From Sphingomonas elodea ATCC 31461 (GTDB taxonomy: Bacteria; Pseudomonadota; Alphaproteobacteria; Sphingomonadales; Sphingomonadaceae), in contig NZ_AGFU01000022.1 of the NCBI RefSeq assembly GCF_000226955.1, positions 1-35,572 of the forward strand: 35,572 nucleotides of DNA, written 5' to 3'. The notes under the pieces are model-generated. The model worked only from the letters and a program-made list of their open reading frames with translations. It was not told the origin of the DNA and ran no database searches. The translations under genes were made by a program, and so were the position numbers. Below, piece after piece: positions 33,941-35,572 of the stretch; position 1 is the first letter of the stretch; every line of letters starts with the position of its first letter.

Positions 33941-35527
33941 ATGCTTCGAAAGACACTGCTCGCGGGAGCGGCGCTGCTGCTCGCGCCCCTGCCGGCCCTC
34001 GCCCAGGACGGATCCAACAGCATCATCGTGGGCCTCGCCGCGGCCAAGTCCGGGCCGACGATCGACCGCCACATCTTCGGCCAGTTCGCCGAGCATCTCG
34101 GCAGCGGCATCTATGGCGGCATCTGGGTGGGCAAGGAGTCGCCGATCCCCAACACCCGCGGCATCCGCAAGGACGTGGTCGCCGCCCTGCGCGCGATCAA
34201 GGTGCCGGTGGTGCGCTGGCCGGGCGGCTGCTTCGCCGACGAATATCACTGGCGCGACGGCATCGGCCCGCAGGAAAAGCGCCGCAGCAGCGTGAACACC
34301 AACTGGGGCGGCGCGGGCGAACCCAATAGCTTCGGCACCGACGAGTTCATGGACTTTGCCGACCAGGTGGGGGCCGAGGCCTATATCTCGGTCAATGTCG
34401 GCTCGGGCACGATCCAGGAGGCGGCCGACTGGCTCGCCTATATGACCGCCGATCCCTCCAGCACCGCCGGCAAGGAGCGCGCCGCCAACGGCCATGTCGC
34501 GCCCTACAAGGTGAAGTGGCTGGGTCTCGGCAACGAAAGCTGGGGCTGCGGTGGTTCGATGCGGCCGGACCATTATGTCGACCTGATGAAGCGCTTCGCC
34601 CGCTTCACCCACAATCTCGATCCCAAGCAGGGCGAGAAGGGCCCCGAGCCGATGCAGCGCATCGCGGTCGGCCCCAACGACGGCGATACCACCTATACCG
34701 AGGCGGTGATGGCGGCGTGGAAGGGCCATGACTGGGCGTGGAACATCGAGGGCCTGTCGATGCACGCCTATACCACCGGCGGCTGGCCGCCCTCCATGCC
34801 CAGCGTCGGCTTCGACGAGACCGGCTATGCCAGGCTGGTCAAGGCGGCGCTCGCGATGGACGGGATGATCGCCAAGCACTCGGCGATCATGGACAAGTAC
34901 GATCCCGAGAAGAAGGTGCCGCTGGTCATCGACGAATGGGGCGTGTGGCTGGCGCCGCTGCCGGGATCGAACCCGGGCTTCCTCACCCAGCAGAACTCGC
35001 TGCGCGACGCGATCATCGCCGCGCTGCACTTCAACATCTTCGCGCGCCATGCGGACCGGGTGAAGATGACCAACATCGCCCAGATGATCAACGTGCTCCA
35101 GGCGATGATCCTCACCGACAAGGAGAAGATGGTCCTCACCCCGACCTACCATGTCTTCCGCATGTACGTGCCCTTCCAGGACGCGCAGGCGGTGCCGGTC
35201 TCCTTTGACGCGGGCACCTACACCCAGGGCGACGTGACCCTGCCGCGCGTCGACGCGATCGCCGCGCGGGGCAAGGACGGCAAATTGTGGCTGGCGGTGA
35301 CCAACCTCGATGCGGGCAAGCCGGCGCGGTTCGACGTGAAGTTGGCCGGGCTGACGGCGAAGACCGCCAAGGGCGAAGTGCTGACCGCCGCGAAGGTCGA
35401 TGCGGTCAACAGCTTCGAAGCACCGAACGCGGTGGTCCCCAAGCCGATCAGCGGCAAGGTCGCCAAGGGCGCGGTGACCCTGGAGCTGCCGGCCAAGTCG
35501 GTCGCAGTGGTCGAAATCGGAGGCTGA
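33941..35527 (+). CDS. secreted GH51 alpha-L-arabinofuranosidase
   Basis: This 528-aa glycoside hydrolase removes terminal arabinofuranose from plant polysaccharides such as arabinoxylan. It has a signal peptide (MLRKTLLAGAALLLAPLPALAQ), IFGQFAEHLGSGIYGG (45-60), VRWPGGCFADEYHW, the acid/base Glu199 in WLGLGNESWGCGG, and the nucleophile Glu332 in VIDEWGVW. The C-terminal beta domain runs from about residue 395. Many GH51 enzymes are cytosolic; this one is exported. The ATG at 33941 is favoured: GGAGG is 6 nt upstream, while the ATG at 33935 abuts it. Its gene starts 69 bp after the membrane protein gene, behind a hairpin. Confidence 0.93.
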   Translation: MLRKTLLAGAALLLAPLPALAQDGSNSIIVGLAAAKSGPTIDRHIFGQFAEHLGSGIYGGIWVGKESPIPNTRGIRKDVVAALRAIKVPVVRWPGGCFADEYHWRDGIGPQEKRRSSVNTNWGGAGEPNSFGTDEFMDFADQVGAEAYISVNVGSGTIQEAADWLAYMTADPSSTAGKERAANGHVAPYKVKWLGLGNESWGCGGSMRPDHYVDLMKRFARFTHNLDPKQGEKGPEPMQRIAVGPNDGDTTYTEAVMAAWKGHDWAWNIEGLSMHAYTTGGWPPSMPSVGFDETGYARLVKAALAMDGMIAKHSAIMDKYDPEKKVPLVIDEWGVWLAPLPGSNPGFLTQQNSLRDAIIAALHFNIFARHADRVKMTNIAQMINVLQAMILTDKEKMVLTPTYHVFRMYVPFQDAQAVPVSFDAGTYTQGDVTLPRVDAIAARGKDGKLWLAVTNLDAGKPARFDVKLAGLTAKTAKGEVLTAAKVDAVNSFEAPNAVVPKPISGKVAKGAVTLELPAKSVAVVEIGG

Positions 35528-35532
35528 TAGAT

Positions 35533-35572
35533 CCTCCCCGGCACGGGGAGGGGGACCATGCGCAGCATGGTG
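35533..35572. repeat. tandem palindromic repeat (cut by window end)
   Basis: Directly after the GH51 stop are two perfect hairpins with the same GCA loop: CCTCCCCG/CGGGGAGG (35533-35551) and ACCATGC/GCATGGT (35555-35571). The element continues past the window. It looks like a dispersed REP-type repeat and may end transcription of the GH51 gene. Confidence 0.65.

Overview
The window looks like chromosomal DNA of a Sphingomonas-type alphaproteobacterium. It is very GC-rich, codons end mostly in G or C, and genes are packed with 4-8 bp start/stop overlaps. The gene set points the same way: the alphaproteobacterial C4 (Shemin) 5-aminolevulinate synthase, a btaA-btaB betaine-lipid pair, a pdhC...lpdA cluster, a Zymomonas-like glucose-fructose-oxidoreductase homologue and several twin-arginine (Tat) signal peptides. 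No rRNA, tRNA, CRISPR array, transposase or phage gene was seen. The assignment to a genus is inference; no search was run.

Layout. 1-3616: a DEDDh exonuclease gene flanked by palindromic repeats, then topA, both on the minus strand. 3.7-6.1 kb: an unknown membrane-anchored protein, a YghU-type glutathione transferase and a small outer-membrane barrel. 6.2-10.5 kb: a GT-C-like polytopic protein, plsY-dprA, murI and an unannotated-size 56-aa gene. 10.76-13.0 kb: hemA and a TbpB-like lipoprotein. 13.1-15.8 kb: btaA-btaB divergent from a Tat/lipoprotein-type msrB, with a strong candidate Pho box between them. 15.8-18.9 kb: a secreted CHAP protein, an unknown cytosolic protein, an extensin-like protein and a NUDIX hydrolase.

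18.9-26.8 kb is the most coherent block, read on the minus strand: response regulator, histidine kinase, GFOR-like oxidoreductase, GH3 beta-glucosidase, GntP gluconate permease, gluconolactonase. The three enzymes carry Tat signals, the first three genes overlap by ATGA, and a LacI-type palindrome lies just upstream. I read it as a periplasmic route: beta-glucoside to glucose to gluconolactone to gluconate, followed by gluconate import.

26.9-33.9 kb: a secreted M28 peptidase, a universal stress protein and, on the plus strand, pdhC (E2), a 74-aa membrane protein, a YciA-type thioesterase, lpdA (E3) with a good terminator, and a second GT-C-like membrane protein. The window ends with a secreted GH51 arabinofuranosidase whose Shine-Dalgarno is partly inside a hairpin, and then a truncated palindromic repeat.

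The points I rate highest are the Tat-exported gluconate-forming operon with its operator, the three-repeat Pho box before btaA, the hairpin over the GH51 ribosome-binding site, two small genes (56 and 74 aa), and several families of palindromic intergenic repeats.
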